A DNA stretch of 39,896 bases from Oscillospiraceae bacterium (GTDB lineage: Bacteria; Bacillota; Clostridia; Oscillospirales; Oscillospiraceae). A program made the position numbers and the translations under genes. This document shows, one piece after another, positions 29,457 through 37,799 of this stretch (position 1 is its first letter; each line of letters opens with the position of its first letter). The notes under the pieces were generated by a model. It was not told the origin of the DNA. It did no database searches and saw nothing but the letters and a program-made list of their open reading frames with translations. The stretch is taken from NCBI GenBank assembly GCA_017444665.1, contig JAFSWC010000066.1, forward strand, positions 64,530-104,425, given 5' to 3'.

Positions 29457-30352
29457 TTTACCTCGGCAATATTCTCAAAGCCCTTTCCGAAAACGTCCTT
29501 GGCGTCTGTCACAATGCAGAAGGAATCGGGGTCGATACTGCGGATCATCCGGCGGAATTCCGAGATCTGATTTCGCTTGATCACGCACATCAAAACCTTT
29601 TCCGGCCTGCCGGAATAAGCTCCTGCGCCGTTCAGGATCGTAACGCCCCGATGCACGCGCCCGGAAATGATCTCTGTAACGATTTCGTCGCTGTGTTCGC
29701 TGATAACATAGCAGACGCTCGAATTGTCGATGCCGTACAGCACCAGATCGATCACTTTGCTTACGACAAACATCGCGATCAGCGAATACATCGCGCTCTC
29801 ATACCGCTTGAGGACAAGCGCATAGGCGGCGATGATCACGACGTCCATGATCAGAATGATTGTGCCGAACTGGATGTGCGCGTGGCGCTGGCGCAGGAAC
29901 TTTGCAACGATATCCACGCCGCCGGTCGTTGCGCCGACATAGTAGATCATGCCGAGCCCCGCGCCCTTGATCACACCGCCGATGACGCAGGCAAGCATCG
30001 GATCGTTCGTCGCCACGATGCTGCGCAGCGCCAGAATGTCGACAAGGATCGACGAGAGCGCCACCCCGGCGAGAGAACTGAGCAGAAAATCCAGTCCGAA
30101 ATGCTTCCAGGCAATGAGGAACAGCGGAACGTTCATCACAACCGTCAGCATACCGACAGGCAGCGAGGTGAACACGTTGATGATCATTGCGATGCCGACA
30201 AGTCCGCCGGAAACGATCGCATTGGGGAAAAGGAAAAACTGAAATCCCACCGCGTATACGGCCGCGCCGATCGCGATGACCAGATATTTTGTTGTGTATT
30301 TCAGCGCTTTTTTCTTTTCAAGACTGCTTTTGATCGATTCCATATCATTCAT
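29453..30352 (-). CDS. YitT family membrane protein (DUF161 + DUF2179)
   Basis: 299 aa. Five to six hydrophobic helices fill residues 22-205 with typical phrases FFLFPNAIVSGGLVGIAMI, MLTVVMNVPLFLIAWK, GMIYYVGATTGGVDIVAKFL and TIILIMDVVII. The C-terminal about 80 residues form the soluble DUF2179 domain (SDEIVTEIISGRVHRGVTIL, GAGAYSGRPEKVLMCVI, PDSFCIVTDAKDVFGKGF). YitT proteins are widespread in Firmicutes; their function is not settled. The start overlaps the parC stop by 8 nt, so it is co-translated with parC and followed directly by the lipoprotein. Confidence 0.92.
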   Translation of the reverse strand: MNDMESIKSSLEKKKALKYTTKYLVIAIGAAVYAVGFQFFLFPNAIVSGGLVGIAMIINVFTSLPVGMLTVVMNVPLFLIAWKHFGLDFLLSSLAGVALSSILVDILALRSIVATNDPMLACVIGGVIKGAGLGMIYYVGATTGGVDIVAKFLRQRHAHIQFGTIILIMDVVIIAAYALVLKRYESAMYSLIAMFVVSKVIDLVLYGIDNSSVCYVISEHSDEIVTEIISGRVHRGVTILNGAGAYSGRPEKVLMCVIKRNQISEFRRMIRSIDPDSFCIVTDAKDVFGKGFENIAEVK

Positions 30353-32582
30353 CCATCAGCGAAAGCTGCTGCTCTTCCCTGTCTTCGGCTTTTAAAAGCG
30401 CCCCGGCCGCAGGCAGCGTCCGCACACGATAGCGCGCCACGTTCTTGATAGCCGTGTCCTTCAGCATGACGGCCCGCACGATCTTCTTTCCCTTCTTCGG
30501 GCTCATCACGCCGACGCCCTGCGTGTTGCGCGTGGTTTTCGGCAGGATCTGCGCCGTATTGAATACGACGACACGGTCGTCGCTTGCATAGATGGCCACA
30601 TCCGTTTCTTCTTCGATCAGCATGACCGCAACGGCAGGGCTCTTGTCGGAATACGCGCCCACCAGCTTGCGTCGGTTGGTCTTCGTCTCATAGGCGCCAA
30701 GCTCGATCCGCGCCGCCTTTCCGTTTTCAAATACGATCAGCAAATGTCTGGCGTAATCGCCCGGGTCGATCATGGCGATCACGTTTTCGCCCTCGTCCAT
30801 CTGCAGTTTTGTGGGCAGATAGGTGCCGAGTGCGGAAGCCTTACCGTCCTCGAAGTCCGAGACACGGGATTTGTACATCTGCTGGCGGTCGGTCAGGAAC
30901 AGCACTTCCCTGCTGTTGGACGATTCAAAGCTGATAAACAGCCTGTCGCCTTCTTTGTACTTATGCTCGCCGCTCATGCGCAGCGACTGCGCCGTGATCT
31001 TCTTGAAATAGCCCTCTTTCGACAAAAAGAGCGTAACGGGATAGTCCTCGACCGTGCTCTCTTCTTCAAATTCCTCGATCTCATCGGAATAAACGATCGA
31101 CGAACGGCGCGGTGTGACATATTTTTTGTTGATCTGCTTGAGCTCGTCGATAATGATCGACTTGATCCTGCGTCGGCTTGCAAGCGTCGCCTCAAGCTCC
31201 GCGATCTCTTTTTCGAGATTATCTGTCTCGTCCGTACGCTTGAGGATATATTCGCGGTTAATGTTGCGCAGCTTGATCTCCGCAACATACTCGGCCTGGA
31301 TCTGGTCGATCCCAAAGCCCATCATCAGGTTCGGCACGACCTCGCTCTCAAGCTCTGTCCCGCGGATGATCTCAATGGCCTTGTCAATATCGAGCAGGAT
31401 CTTTTCCAGGCCCTTGAGCAGATGAAGCTTGTCCTTTTTCTTGTACAGGTCGAAGTAAACGCGGCGCCGGATGCTCTCCGTCCGCCAGGCGCACCACTCG
31501 TCCAGGATCTCACGCACACCCATGACCTTGGGATTACCGGCAACAAGGATATTGAAGTTGCAGGGAAACGCGTCCTGCAGCGTAGTCATCTTAAAGAGCT
31601 TCGCCATCAGCTTGTCCGGGTCGACCCCGCGCTTGAGATCGATCGCCAGCTTCAAACCGCTCAGGTCGGTCTCATCGCGCATGTCGTTGATCTCGCGGAT
31701 CTTTCCGTTCTTAATCAGTTCGGCGACCTTGTCGATCACGGCCTCCGAGGTCGTGGTATACGGGATCTCATAGATCTCGATGATGTTTTCTTTCGGTATG
31801 AAGCGCCACTTGGCCCGTACGCGGAAGCTGCCGCGGCCGGTGTTGTAGATGCTCTCCATCTCCGAGCGGTCAAAAATGATCTCTCCGCCGGTCGGAAAAT
31901 CAGGCGCCGGAAGCGTGAGAAACAGATCATGTCCGGGATCGCGAAGATAGTTGATCGCCGTCTCGCATACCTCGTTGAGGTTGAAGCCGCAGATCATGCT
32001 TGCCATGCCGACGGCGATGCCGTTGTTGGCCGAGACGAGCACGTTCGGGAAAGCGGTGGGCAGCAGGGAGGGCTCCTTCATGCTGCCGTCATAGTTGTCA
32101 ACGAGATCGACCGTGTCCTTGTCGATGTCGCGGAATATTTCCGCGCAGATCGGCGACAGCTTGGCCTCGGTATAGCGCGAGGCAGCATAGGACATGTCGC
32201 GTGAAAAGACCTTGCCGAAGTTCCCTTTTGAATCGACAAAGGGCGTCAGCAACGCCTCATACCCGGCGGACAAACGCACCATCGTCTCATAAATCGCAGC
32301 GTCGCCGTGGGGATTGAGCTTCATCGTCTGGCCGACAATGTTGGCGCTCTTCGTACGCGAACCGCTCAGCAATCCCATTTTATACATGGTATACAGCAGC
32401 TTGCGGTGCGAGGGCTTGAAGCCGTCGATCTCCGGGATCGCGCGGGAGACGATCACGCTCATCGCGTAAGGCATATAGTTAGTCTCCAGCGTTTCGGTGA
32501 TCGGCTGCTCGACGACGGCGGCTTTCAGTCCGACGACGTTGGGGTTATCATATTTTTTCGGTTCTTCTTTTTTCTTTGCCAT
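30345..32582 (-). CDS. parC: Type IIA topoisomerase subunit A (ParC/GyrA-like, divergent clostridial form)
   Basis: 745 aa. Breakage-reunion domain with PEIDGFKPSHRKLLYTM, TMKLNPHGDAAIYETMVRLS, AASRYTEAKLS with the DNA-linking Tyr at residue 137, YDGSMKEPSLLPTAFPNVL and the GIAVGMASMICGFN loop; coiled-coil tower about 430-490; C-terminal beta-pinwheel about 510-745. At the quinolone-contact site the usual Ser is Ala (GDAAIYE, A95/A96), with the acidic Glu99 kept. It lacks the GyrA-box form QRRGGKG, which fits a decatenating topoisomerase IV-type enzyme. Cotranscribed with parE but separated by a small zinc-ribbon gene. ParC name by analogy; the family is a diverged second type IIA enzyme in Clostridia. 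Confidence 0.9.
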   Translation of the reverse strand: MAKKKEEPKKYDNPNVVGLKAAVVEQPITETLETNYMPYAMSVIVSRAIPEIDGFKPSHRKLLYTMYKMGLLSGSRTKSANIVGQTMKLNPHGDAAIYETMVRLSAGYEALLTPFVDSKGNFGKVFSRDMSYAASRYTEAKLSPICAEIFRDIDKDTVDLVDNYDGSMKEPSLLPTAFPNVLVSANNGIAVGMASMICGFNLNEVCETAINYLRDPGHDLFLTLPAPDFPTGGEIIFDRSEMESIYNTGRGSFRVRAKWRFIPKENIIEIYEIPYTTTSEAVIDKVAELIKNGKIREINDMRDETDLSGLKLAIDLKRGVDPDKLMAKLFKMTTLQDAFPCNFNILVAGNPKVMGVREILDEWCAWRTESIRRRVYFDLYKKKDKLHLLKGLEKILLDIDKAIEIIRGTELESEVVPNLMMGFGIDQIQAEYVAEIKLRNINREYILKRTDETDNLEKEIAELEATLASRRRIKSIIIDELKQINKKYVTPRRSSIVYSDEIEEFEEESTVEDYPVTLFLSKEGYFKKITAQSLRMSGEHKYKEGDRLFISFESSNSREVLFLTDRQQMYKSRVSDFEDGKASALGTYLPTKLQMDEGENVIAMIDPGDYARHLLIVFENGKAARIELGAYETKTNRRKLVGAYSDKSPAVAVMLIEEETDVAIYASDDRVVVFNTAQILPKTTRNTQGVGVMSPKKGKKIVRAVMLKDTAIKNVARYRVRTLPAAGALLKAEDREEQQLSLMDE

Positions 32583-32586
32583 CTTC

Positions 32587-32886
32587 TTATCTGCTCTTCT
32601 TCTGTTTTTTCCCGGTCATCAGGCTTCTTTTGCAGCGCGGGCAATAGGTGGCCGCCAGCGCGCCGGGGAATATGATCTTCCCGCACTGCGGGCAGCGGCA
32701 TTCGGTGCAGATGATATAGATCATCACGACGAACAGAACGATCGTTACGATCAAGGCGGTCAGCTTGAAAAGCGCGTATGCCGCCGGGATCGCCGCGCTC
32801 AGCACGCAAAAGACTGCGGCCGCGATCAGCGCCTTGCGAAGATGCTCCTTCGCCGTCTCATAATTACTTGCTTTGAGGTTTCGCAT
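32587..32886 (-). CDS. Small membrane protein with C-terminal zinc ribbon
   Basis: 99 aa from the ATG at 32886 (AGGTGAGAGAG just upstream; a GTG three codons earlier is possible). Two hydrophobic helices, about 20-40 and 43-63, are followed by a four-Cys zinc ribbon, RCPQCGKIIFPG...YCPRCKRSL (CxxC-x(14-15)-CxxC), and a Lys/Arg tail. It is nested 13 bp after parE and 4 bp before parC in the same transcript. I do not recognise a characterised family. The ribbon faces the cytoplasm if the charged tail follows the positive-inside rule, which leaves room for contact with DNA or topoisomerase; that is speculative. Confidence 0.8.
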   Translation of the reverse strand: MRNLKASNYETAKEHLRKALIAAAVFCVLSAAIPAAYALFKLTALIVTIVLFVVMIYIICTECRCPQCGKIIFPGALAATYCPRCKRSLMTGKKQKKSR

Positions 32887-32899
32887 CTCTCTCACCTCA

Positions 32900-34894
32900 T
32901 CAGGAAATGTCCGCCATGTCGAGATACCGGTAGCCTACCTCGGCGATGTGATCCTTGCGCCCGGACAGATTATCGCCCAGCAGCAGGTCGAAAACCTGCG
33001 CCATCTTTTCGGCGTCCTCCGGCATGACTTTGATAAGCCTGCGTGTTTCGGGGTTCATCGTCGTCATCCACATCATATCCGGATCGTTCTCGCCAAGACC
33101 TTTGCTGCGGCTGATGCTGATCTTTGCATTGCCGAGCCTGTCCACGATCTCCGCCTTTTCGCGGTCGGAATACGCGAAATACGTCTTGCCCTTGCATTCG
33201 ATCTCATACAGCGGAGATTCCGCGATATAGACATAGCCCTCTCGGATCAGTGTCGGGACAAGGCGATAGAGCATTGTCAGGATCAGCGTGCGGATCTGAA
33301 AGCCGTCTACGTCCGCGTCGGTGCAGATGATGACCTTGTTCCAGCGCAGATTGTCAAGGTCAAAACTGGAAAGATCCTTTGTATGCTTGTCCTTGACCTC
33401 GACCCCGCAGCCAAGCACCTTCATCAGATCCGTGATGACGTCGCTTTTGAAGATGCGCACATAGTCGGCCTTGAGACAGTTCAGGATCTTTCCCCGCACC
33501 GGCATGATGCCCTGAAACTCCGCATCGCGCGAGAGCTTGCAGGCGCCGAGAGCGGAATCGCCCTCTACAATATAGATTTCTCTTTTGTCTGTATCCTTGC
33601 TGCGGCAGTCGACAAACTTCTGCACACGGTTGGCGATGTCGATGCTGCCGGAAAGCTTTTTCTTCATGCCCTGGCGGGCGCGCTCGGCCGTTTCACGGCT
33701 GCGCTTGTTGATCAGCACCTGTTCGGCGATCCGGTCCGCCTCGGGCTTGTTTTCGATAAAATAGACCTCCAGCTGCTGCTTGAAAAAGTCCGTCATGGCA
33801 AGCTGGATAAAGCGATTGTTGATGGCCTTCTTGGTCTGGTTTTCATAGGACGTCTGGGTCGAAAAGCAGTTTGTCACCAGGATCAGACAGTCCTGCACGT
33901 CCTGGAATTTGATCGCCGTCTCGTTTTTCTGATACTTTCCGATCTTCTTGATGTAGGCGTCAATGGCCGAAACAAAGGCGATGCGCGCGGCCTTGTCGGG
34001 TGCGCCGCCGTTTTCAAGCCAGGAGGAGTTGTGGTAATACTCGATCGCGTTGACCTTGTTGGAAAAGCAAAACGCGGCGGAAAGCTTGACCTTATACTCC
34101 GGCTTGTCTTCCCGGTCACGGCCCTTGCGCTCGGCCGAGATCATGACCGGAGCGGTCAGCGCGCCCTCGCCCGCGATCTCCCCGACATAATCCATGATCC
34201 CGTTTTCATAGCGGAATTCCTTTGTCTCGAATTTGCCGCCGTGCTGAACCTTCAACCGGAAGGTCACGCCCGCGTTGACGACAGCCTGGCGGTGCAGCAC
34301 GTCCTCAAAGTACTCAACGGGAATATCGATGTCGGTGAATACCTCTCTGTCGGGACGCCACTTGATCAGGGTGCCGGTTTTCTTGCGGTCAGCCGGCTCC
34401 ACGATCAGCTCCTGCCCTTTTTTGCCGCAGACCTTGCCTTTTTTGAAATGCAGCTGGTACTTGTTGCCGTCACGCCAGACCGTGACGTCCATGTACTCCG
34501 AGGAATACTGCGTCGCACAGGAGCCAAGACCGTTCAAGCCGAGGGAATACTCATAATCTCCCCCGTCGGCGTTTTTATATTTTCCTCCGGCGTACAGCTC
34601 GCAGAAAACCAGTTCCCAGTTGAAGCGTTTTTCCACCGGGTTCCAGTCGACCGGGCAGCCGCGCCCGAAGTCTTCCACTTCGATTGAACCGTCCTCATAG
34701 CTTGTCAGTGTGATCGTGTCTCCGTGGCCTTCGCGCGCCTCGTCGATGGAATTGGATAAGATCTCAAATACCGCATGCTCGCAGCCGTCCAGCCCGTCAG
34801 AGCCGAAGATGACGCCCGGACGTTTCCGGACGCGATCTGCGCCCTTGAGCTGGGAAATACTGTCGTTGCCGTATGCGGCAGTCGTGTTACTCAT
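32900..34894 (-). CDS. parE: Type IIA topoisomerase subunit B (ParE/GyrB-like, divergent clostridial form)
   Basis: 664 aa. GHKL ATPase domain: AVFEILSNSIDEAREG (catalytic Glu44, Asn48), VEDFGRGCPVDW, SLGLNGLGSCATQY; the QTKKAINN-type loop lies about residue 353. TOPRIM domain: IYIVEGDSALGACKLSRD (444-457; the common form is EGDSAGG), MPVRGKILNCLKADY, IICTDADVDGFQIRTLIL (Asp526-Asp530 metal site), then SRSKGLGENDP. ATP-dependent strand passage with ParC. Variant EGDSALG and CTDADVDG motifs are shared, as I recall, by a distinct clostridial paralogue group. First gene of its operon, downstream of a strong promoter. Confidence 0.92.
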   Translation of the reverse strand: MSNTTAAYGNDSISQLKGADRVRKRPGVIFGSDGLDGCEHAVFEILSNSIDEAREGHGDTITLTSYEDGSIEVEDFGRGCPVDWNPVEKRFNWELVFCELYAGGKYKNADGGDYEYSLGLNGLGSCATQYSSEYMDVTVWRDGNKYQLHFKKGKVCGKKGQELIVEPADRKKTGTLIKWRPDREVFTDIDIPVEYFEDVLHRQAVVNAGVTFRLKVQHGGKFETKEFRYENGIMDYVGEIAGEGALTAPVMISAERKGRDREDKPEYKVKLSAAFCFSNKVNAIEYYHNSSWLENGGAPDKAARIAFVSAIDAYIKKIGKYQKNETAIKFQDVQDCLILVTNCFSTQTSYENQTKKAINNRFIQLAMTDFFKQQLEVYFIENKPEADRIAEQVLINKRSRETAERARQGMKKKLSGSIDIANRVQKFVDCRSKDTDKREIYIVEGDSALGACKLSRDAEFQGIMPVRGKILNCLKADYVRIFKSDVITDLMKVLGCGVEVKDKHTKDLSSFDLDNLRWNKVIICTDADVDGFQIRTLILTMLYRLVPTLIREGYVYIAESPLYEIECKGKTYFAYSDREKAEIVDRLGNAKISISRSKGLGENDPDMMWMTTMNPETRRLIKVMPEDAEKMAQVFDLLLGDNLSGRKDHIAEVGYRYLDMADIS

Positions 34895-34965
34895 AAATGG
34901 TATTGCCTTTCATACAATATGTTGTGGGCACAGCGGCACCCAATTCGCCCAATTTTAGCTTATTT

Positions 34966-34994
34966 AGTATAACAAATTCTTTTGCGCATTTCAA
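34966..34994 (-). promoter_or_regulatory. Predicted sigma-A promoter of the parE-parC operon
   Basis: Minus-strand -35 TTGAAA (34989-34994), 17-nt spacer, -10 TATACT (34966-34971). Leader about 65 nt; the ribosome site (AAAGG) before the parE ATG is modest. The 342-bp gap 34895-35236 holds this promoter and the hairpins below. Confidence 0.82.
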
Positions 34995-35023
34995 GACCTT
35001 CCCCTGTGTCCGAAAAGCAAAGC

Positions 35024-35066
35024 GGGCGGGCCAGAAATCTGACCCGCCCGGGGAAGGCGCCCTTCC
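35024..35066. repeat. Two adjacent strong GC hairpins between divergent parE and bofA
   Basis: First, CGGGCGGG/CCCGCCCG with inner CAGA/TCTG around AA (35024-35051); second, GGAAGG-CGC-CCTTCC (35052-35066). TTGACA follows at 35069, with only a weak TATGCC 17 nt later, so a bofA promoter here is possible but unconvincing. On the minus strand the first stem is followed by CTTTGCTTTTC, terminator-like but with no gene feeding it. Confidence 0.6.
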
Positions 35067-35236
35067 ACTTGACATTTTCCTTTTTTCGATGTATGCCTAT
35101 AGCCGTCGGGCTGTTTCGGCAGTCATCGCCGGACGCTCTTTGTTTCTCGCGCCGGAAGGATCCTGTCCGCAAGATAGTATGGCCCGCATCGGCGCGGCTA
35201 CTCGCTCCAATTCCTGCCTTTTGAAAGGACAATTCA

Positions 35237-35500
35237 ATGGAAACACTTTCTCTCGTTATCACGATCGCCGCCATCGTACTTGGTGTGATTCTGCTTCTGC
35301 GAATCCTCTCCAAGCCGTTCCGCTTTATTTTCAAGCTGCTGCTGAACACCGTGCTCGGTTTCGCGCTGCTGTGGATCATCAATTTTTTCGGAGGCGAATT
35401 TGGGCTGACGCTTTCTCTTACGCTTTTGAACGCTCTCGTCGTCGGTTTTCTCGGCATTCCGGGCGTTCTGCTCCTGCTCGCGATCCATTTCTTTCTTTGA
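35237..35500 (+). CDS. bofA: BofA family protein (pro-sigma-K processing inhibitor family)
   Basis: 87 aa, the family's usual size. Two hydrophobic halves: an N-terminal helix (LVITIAAIVLGVILLLRIL) and the conserved C-terminal block with LLLNTVLGFALLWIINFFGG and LNALVVGFLGIPGVLLLLAI, which is the BofA signature (N-x-x-x-G and LLxGxPGxxxL-like pattern). In Bacillus, BofA sits in the forespore outer membrane and restrains SpoIVFB until sigma-K activation; many Clostridia keep BofA-like proteins without that full circuit. GAAAGGA precedes the ATG. Only plus-strand gene between 1 and 37.8 kb, ended by its own terminator. It is the main reason to infer a sporulating lineage. Confidence 0.85.
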   Translation: METLSLVITIAAIVLGVILLLRILSKPFRFIFKLLLNTVLGFALLWIINFFGGEFGLTLSLTLLNALVVGFLGIPGVLLLLAIHFFL

Positions 35501-35518
35501 TGCTGCGGCATATAGCAA

Positions 35519-35550
35519 CCCCGGATGCGAAGGCATCCGGGGTCTTTTAT
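35519..35550 (+). terminator. Intrinsic terminator after bofA
   Basis: Perfect 10-bp stem CCCCGGATGC/GCATCCGGGG with GAAG tetraloop, then TCTTTTATT. It overlaps the last codons of the convergent HAD gene. Confidence 0.93.
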
Positions 35551-36251
35551 TCAAAAATTTCTTCACGCATTGCCGGCAGCTCGCCAAGCGACCGGATCAT
35601 ATAATCCGGTTTGATATCGTCCCGCTCGCTCTTGCCAGCGGGATTGAACCAGCAGGTCCTGATCCCCGCGTTGATGCCGCCCAGAATGTCCGAGGTCAAA
35701 CTGTCGCCGATGATGATTGCGTTCTCGGCGCGAAAGTCCGGGATCGCGGCAAAGCATGCGTCGAAAAACGCGCGGGCAGGCTTGTTGACGCCGATCTCCT
35801 CCGAGATGAAGATCCCCTTGAAATACGAGCTGATTCCGGCGCTTTTCAATCGCCCGGCCTGTGTCACGCTGTTTCCGTTCGAGACAAGATACAGATCGTA
35901 TTTCGGAAACAGTTCTTCCAGCAGTTCCGGCGCGCCGGGCACAAAAAAGTGTCCGCTTTCAAGGAAACCCTCATAACAGTCCTGCGCCGCGCGAGCGTCA
36001 CAGGCGATCCCCCGCTCGGTAAAAAGCTTTTCAAAGCGGCTGACCAGCACTTCTTCCCGCGTCATTTTTTCCTTTTCCAACTGCTGCCAGCAAAAGGCGT
36101 TGATTTCGCTGTATCGTTTCAGCAGCGCCTCGTCGGCCTCGATCCCAAGCACATCAAAGGCAGCCTGCAGAGAATGCCGTTCCGCCGTGTGGAAGTCGAG
36201 GATCGTATCGTCAAGATCGAAAAGGATCTTTTTTCTGTCGTTTCCGCTCAT
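35547..36251 (-). CDS. HAD-superfamily phosphatase (YjjG/YfnB-like)
   Basis: 234 aa. HAD motif I KILFDLDDTILDFH at residues 8-21, motif II LYLVSNGNSVTQAGRLK, motif III Lys in EEIGVNKPARAFFDAC, motif IV AIIIGDSLTSDILGGINAG. The alpha-helical cap between motifs I and II (about 20-100) is the C1 type of YjjG, a house-cleaning nucleotidase for non-canonical pyrimidine nucleotides. Its ATG directly follows the murF stop (TAAATG), so it is translationally coupled to murF. Substrate range is inferred from family only. Confidence 0.88.
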   Translation of the reverse strand: MSGNDRKKILFDLDDTILDFHTAERHSLQAAFDVLGIEADEALLKRYSEINAFCWQQLEKEKMTREEVLVSRFEKLFTERGIACDARAAQDCYEGFLESGHFFVPGAPELLEELFPKYDLYLVSNGNSVTQAGRLKSAGISSYFKGIFISEEIGVNKPARAFFDACFAAIPDFRAENAIIIGDSLTSDILGGINAGIRTCWFNPAGKSERDDIKPDYMIRSLGELPAMREEIFE

Positions 36252-37595
36252 TTACAGCACCTTCAGGGCTTCGGAGATCTCTTCGAAGCGAGCCCCGCGC
36301 GAGGCCTTGACAAGCACGCAGTCTCCCTCTTGTATCTCCTCTTTCAGCGCGGCGATCAGCTCGCCGCGACTTGAAAACCGCCGTGCGATCTCTCCCGCCC
36401 CTTCACAGTAAGCGTCCGCATAGGTCCCGCAGCACAAAAGCCGCTCCACGCCCGCTTTACGCGCATAAGCGCCGCCTTCACGATGGATCTTCTCCGCGCT
36501 CTGCCCCAGTTCCAGCATATCGCCGAGAATGCATATATGCCGCCCCGGCAATCGGACAAGCGAGTCTATCCCGCTTCTCAGCGCCTCGGCATTGGAATTG
36601 TAGCAATCGTCCAGCAGCGTCAGCTTTCCGGTGTGGACGATCGCCGCGCGTCGGCCAACCGTTTCAAAGGAAGCGATCCCCCGCGTGATCTCCTCGTCGC
36701 AAAGCCCCATCTCTATTCCGACGGCCGCGCCTTCCAGCGCGGCATAAACAAGATGCTTTCCGAACGCCGGGATCGTCACGTGAAAGCGTCTTTCGCCGCA
36801 TACGACGTCGCATTCGGTATGCTCCTCTTTCAGCTCAACATTTTCGGCCCGCACGTCGCAATCAGCGCCGAAACCGAAGCTGATCTTCCGCTGGCGGCAG
36901 CGATAGCCCTTCAGCTTTTCATCGTCTCCGTTCATGATCACGCAGGCGTCGTCCGAAAGCTCGTCGAGCATTTCCGTCTTCGCCCGCAGGACGCCGTCAA
37001 GATCATGCAAAAACTCCAGATGCGCATGCCCGATCAGCGTATAGACCGCGATCTGTGGCCGCACCATTTTACCCAGCCTGTGCATCTCGCCAAATCCGGA
37101 AATGCCCATTTCCACGACGGCCGCGTCATGCGCCGGCGTGATGCGCGACAGCGTCATCGGTACGCCGATCTGATTGTTGAGATTCTTATCCGTCTTCAGC
37201 ACGTTATAGCGGCTCGACAGTACGGCGGAGATCATCTCCTTGGCCGAGGTCTTGCCGACGCTTCCCGTAATGCCGATGATCGGCAGCGACAGCGTTTCGC
37301 GATAGGCCGCCGCGATCGCCTCCAGCGCGCGCTGTACATCGTCCACGACGATCACGCCGCGCGTCTCGCCTTCCGGCACGCGCTCGCACAGGCAGCAGGC
37401 TGCGCCTTTGTCCAGCGCCGCGCCGATATAATCGTGCCCATCAACTTTTTCCCCTTTATAGGCCACAAAAAGATCTCCCGGCTCGACCGCACGGCTGTCG
37501 ATGATCACGCGCCCCAGCTCGGTTGATTCCGCATTCGTTCCCCAATATTTCCCGCCGCAGGCCTTTGCCGCCGCGGCAATCGTCATTCCGGTCAT
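36252..37595 (-). CDS. murF: UDP-N-acetylmuramoyl-tripeptide--D-alanyl-D-alanine ligase
   Basis: 447 aa from the ATG at 37595 with GGGAGGG upstream; a longer frame of 11 codons lacks support. Mur ligase domains in order: N-terminal UDP-binding domain (MTIAAAAKACGG, IDSRAVEPGDLFVAYKGEKVDG, the MurF-typical S/T-R pattern), ATP-binding P-loop LPIIGITGSVGKTSAKEM at about 105-121, NLNNQIGVPMTL, VVEMGISGFGEM, and the C-terminal domain with LLDDCYNSNAEALRSGIDSL and HICILGDMLELGQ. It adds D-Ala-D-Ala to UDP-MurNAc-tripeptide, the last cytoplasmic step of peptidoglycan precursor synthesis. Own promoter, divergent from the exonuclease gene. Confidence 0.96.
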   Translation of the reverse strand: MTGMTIAAAAKACGGKYWGTNAESTELGRVIIDSRAVEPGDLFVAYKGEKVDGHDYIGAALDKGAACCLCERVPEGETRGVIVVDDVQRALEAIAAAYRETLSLPIIGITGSVGKTSAKEMISAVLSSRYNVLKTDKNLNNQIGVPMTLSRITPAHDAAVVEMGISGFGEMHRLGKMVRPQIAVYTLIGHAHLEFLHDLDGVLRAKTEMLDELSDDACVIMNGDDEKLKGYRCRQRKISFGFGADCDVRAENVELKEEHTECDVVCGERRFHVTIPAFGKHLVYAALEGAAVGIEMGLCDEEITRGIASFETVGRRAAIVHTGKLTLLDDCYNSNAEALRSGIDSLVRLPGRHICILGDMLELGQSAEKIHREGGAYARKAGVERLLCCGTYADAYCEGAGEIARRFSSRGELIAALKEEIQEGDCVLVKASRGARFEEISEALKVL

Positions 37596-37625
37596 AGTTC
37601 CCTCCCGATACGAGGATGTTTTGCT

Positions 37626-37669
37626 CAAGCCGCAAAGCGGCTTGGCGAAACACCTTGCGGCGTTTCGCC
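37626..37669 (-). promoter_or_regulatory. Tandem hairpins in the murF leader
   Basis: Within the about 80-nt murF 5' leader, GGCGAAAC/GTTTCGCC (8 bp, 10-nt loop) is followed immediately by CAAGCCGC/GCGGCTTG (8 bp, 3-nt loop), sharing base 37644. There is no T-run. They end about 30 nt before the ATG, outside the ribosome site, and could affect mRNA stability or translation. Confidence 0.55.
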
Positions 37670-37680
37670 ATCATGGAGTC

Positions 37681-37709
37681 ATTATAGCACACCCCGCCCT
37701 GTATGGCAA
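37681..37709 (-). promoter_or_regulatory. Predicted sigma-A promoter of murF
   Basis: Minus-strand -35 TTGCCA (37704-37709), 17-nt spacer, perfect -10 TATAAT (37681-37686) with extended TGC. Confidence 0.88.
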
Positions 37710-37737
37710 AGAAAAAAGCCCCACTTGCAAAAAAGGG

Positions 37738-37766
37738 GTGCAATCTGCGTGAAGATGTGTTATAAT
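37738..37766 (+). promoter_or_regulatory. Predicted promoter of the exonuclease gene
   Basis: Perfect -10 TATAAT (37761-37766) with extended TGT; -35 is poor (GTGCAA, 37738-37743, 17-nt spacer). It is divergent from the murF promoter, the -35 boxes being about 28 bp apart. Confidence 0.72.
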
Positions 37767-37799
37767 ACGTCGTCACTAAACATAAAAGGATCGTTACTT

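Noticed and set aside
30744..32204. A 486-codon plus-strand open frame opposite parC
   Set aside because: Antisense shadow of the ParC breakage-reunion domain and tower.
32873..34687. A 604-codon plus-strand open frame opposite parE
   Set aside because: Antisense shadow; the minus-strand frame has intact GHKL and TOPRIM motifs.
35090..35250. A short plus-strand reading frame starting near 35090 upstream of bofA
   Set aside because: It runs into bofA in another frame, has no clear ribosome site and no recognisable product.
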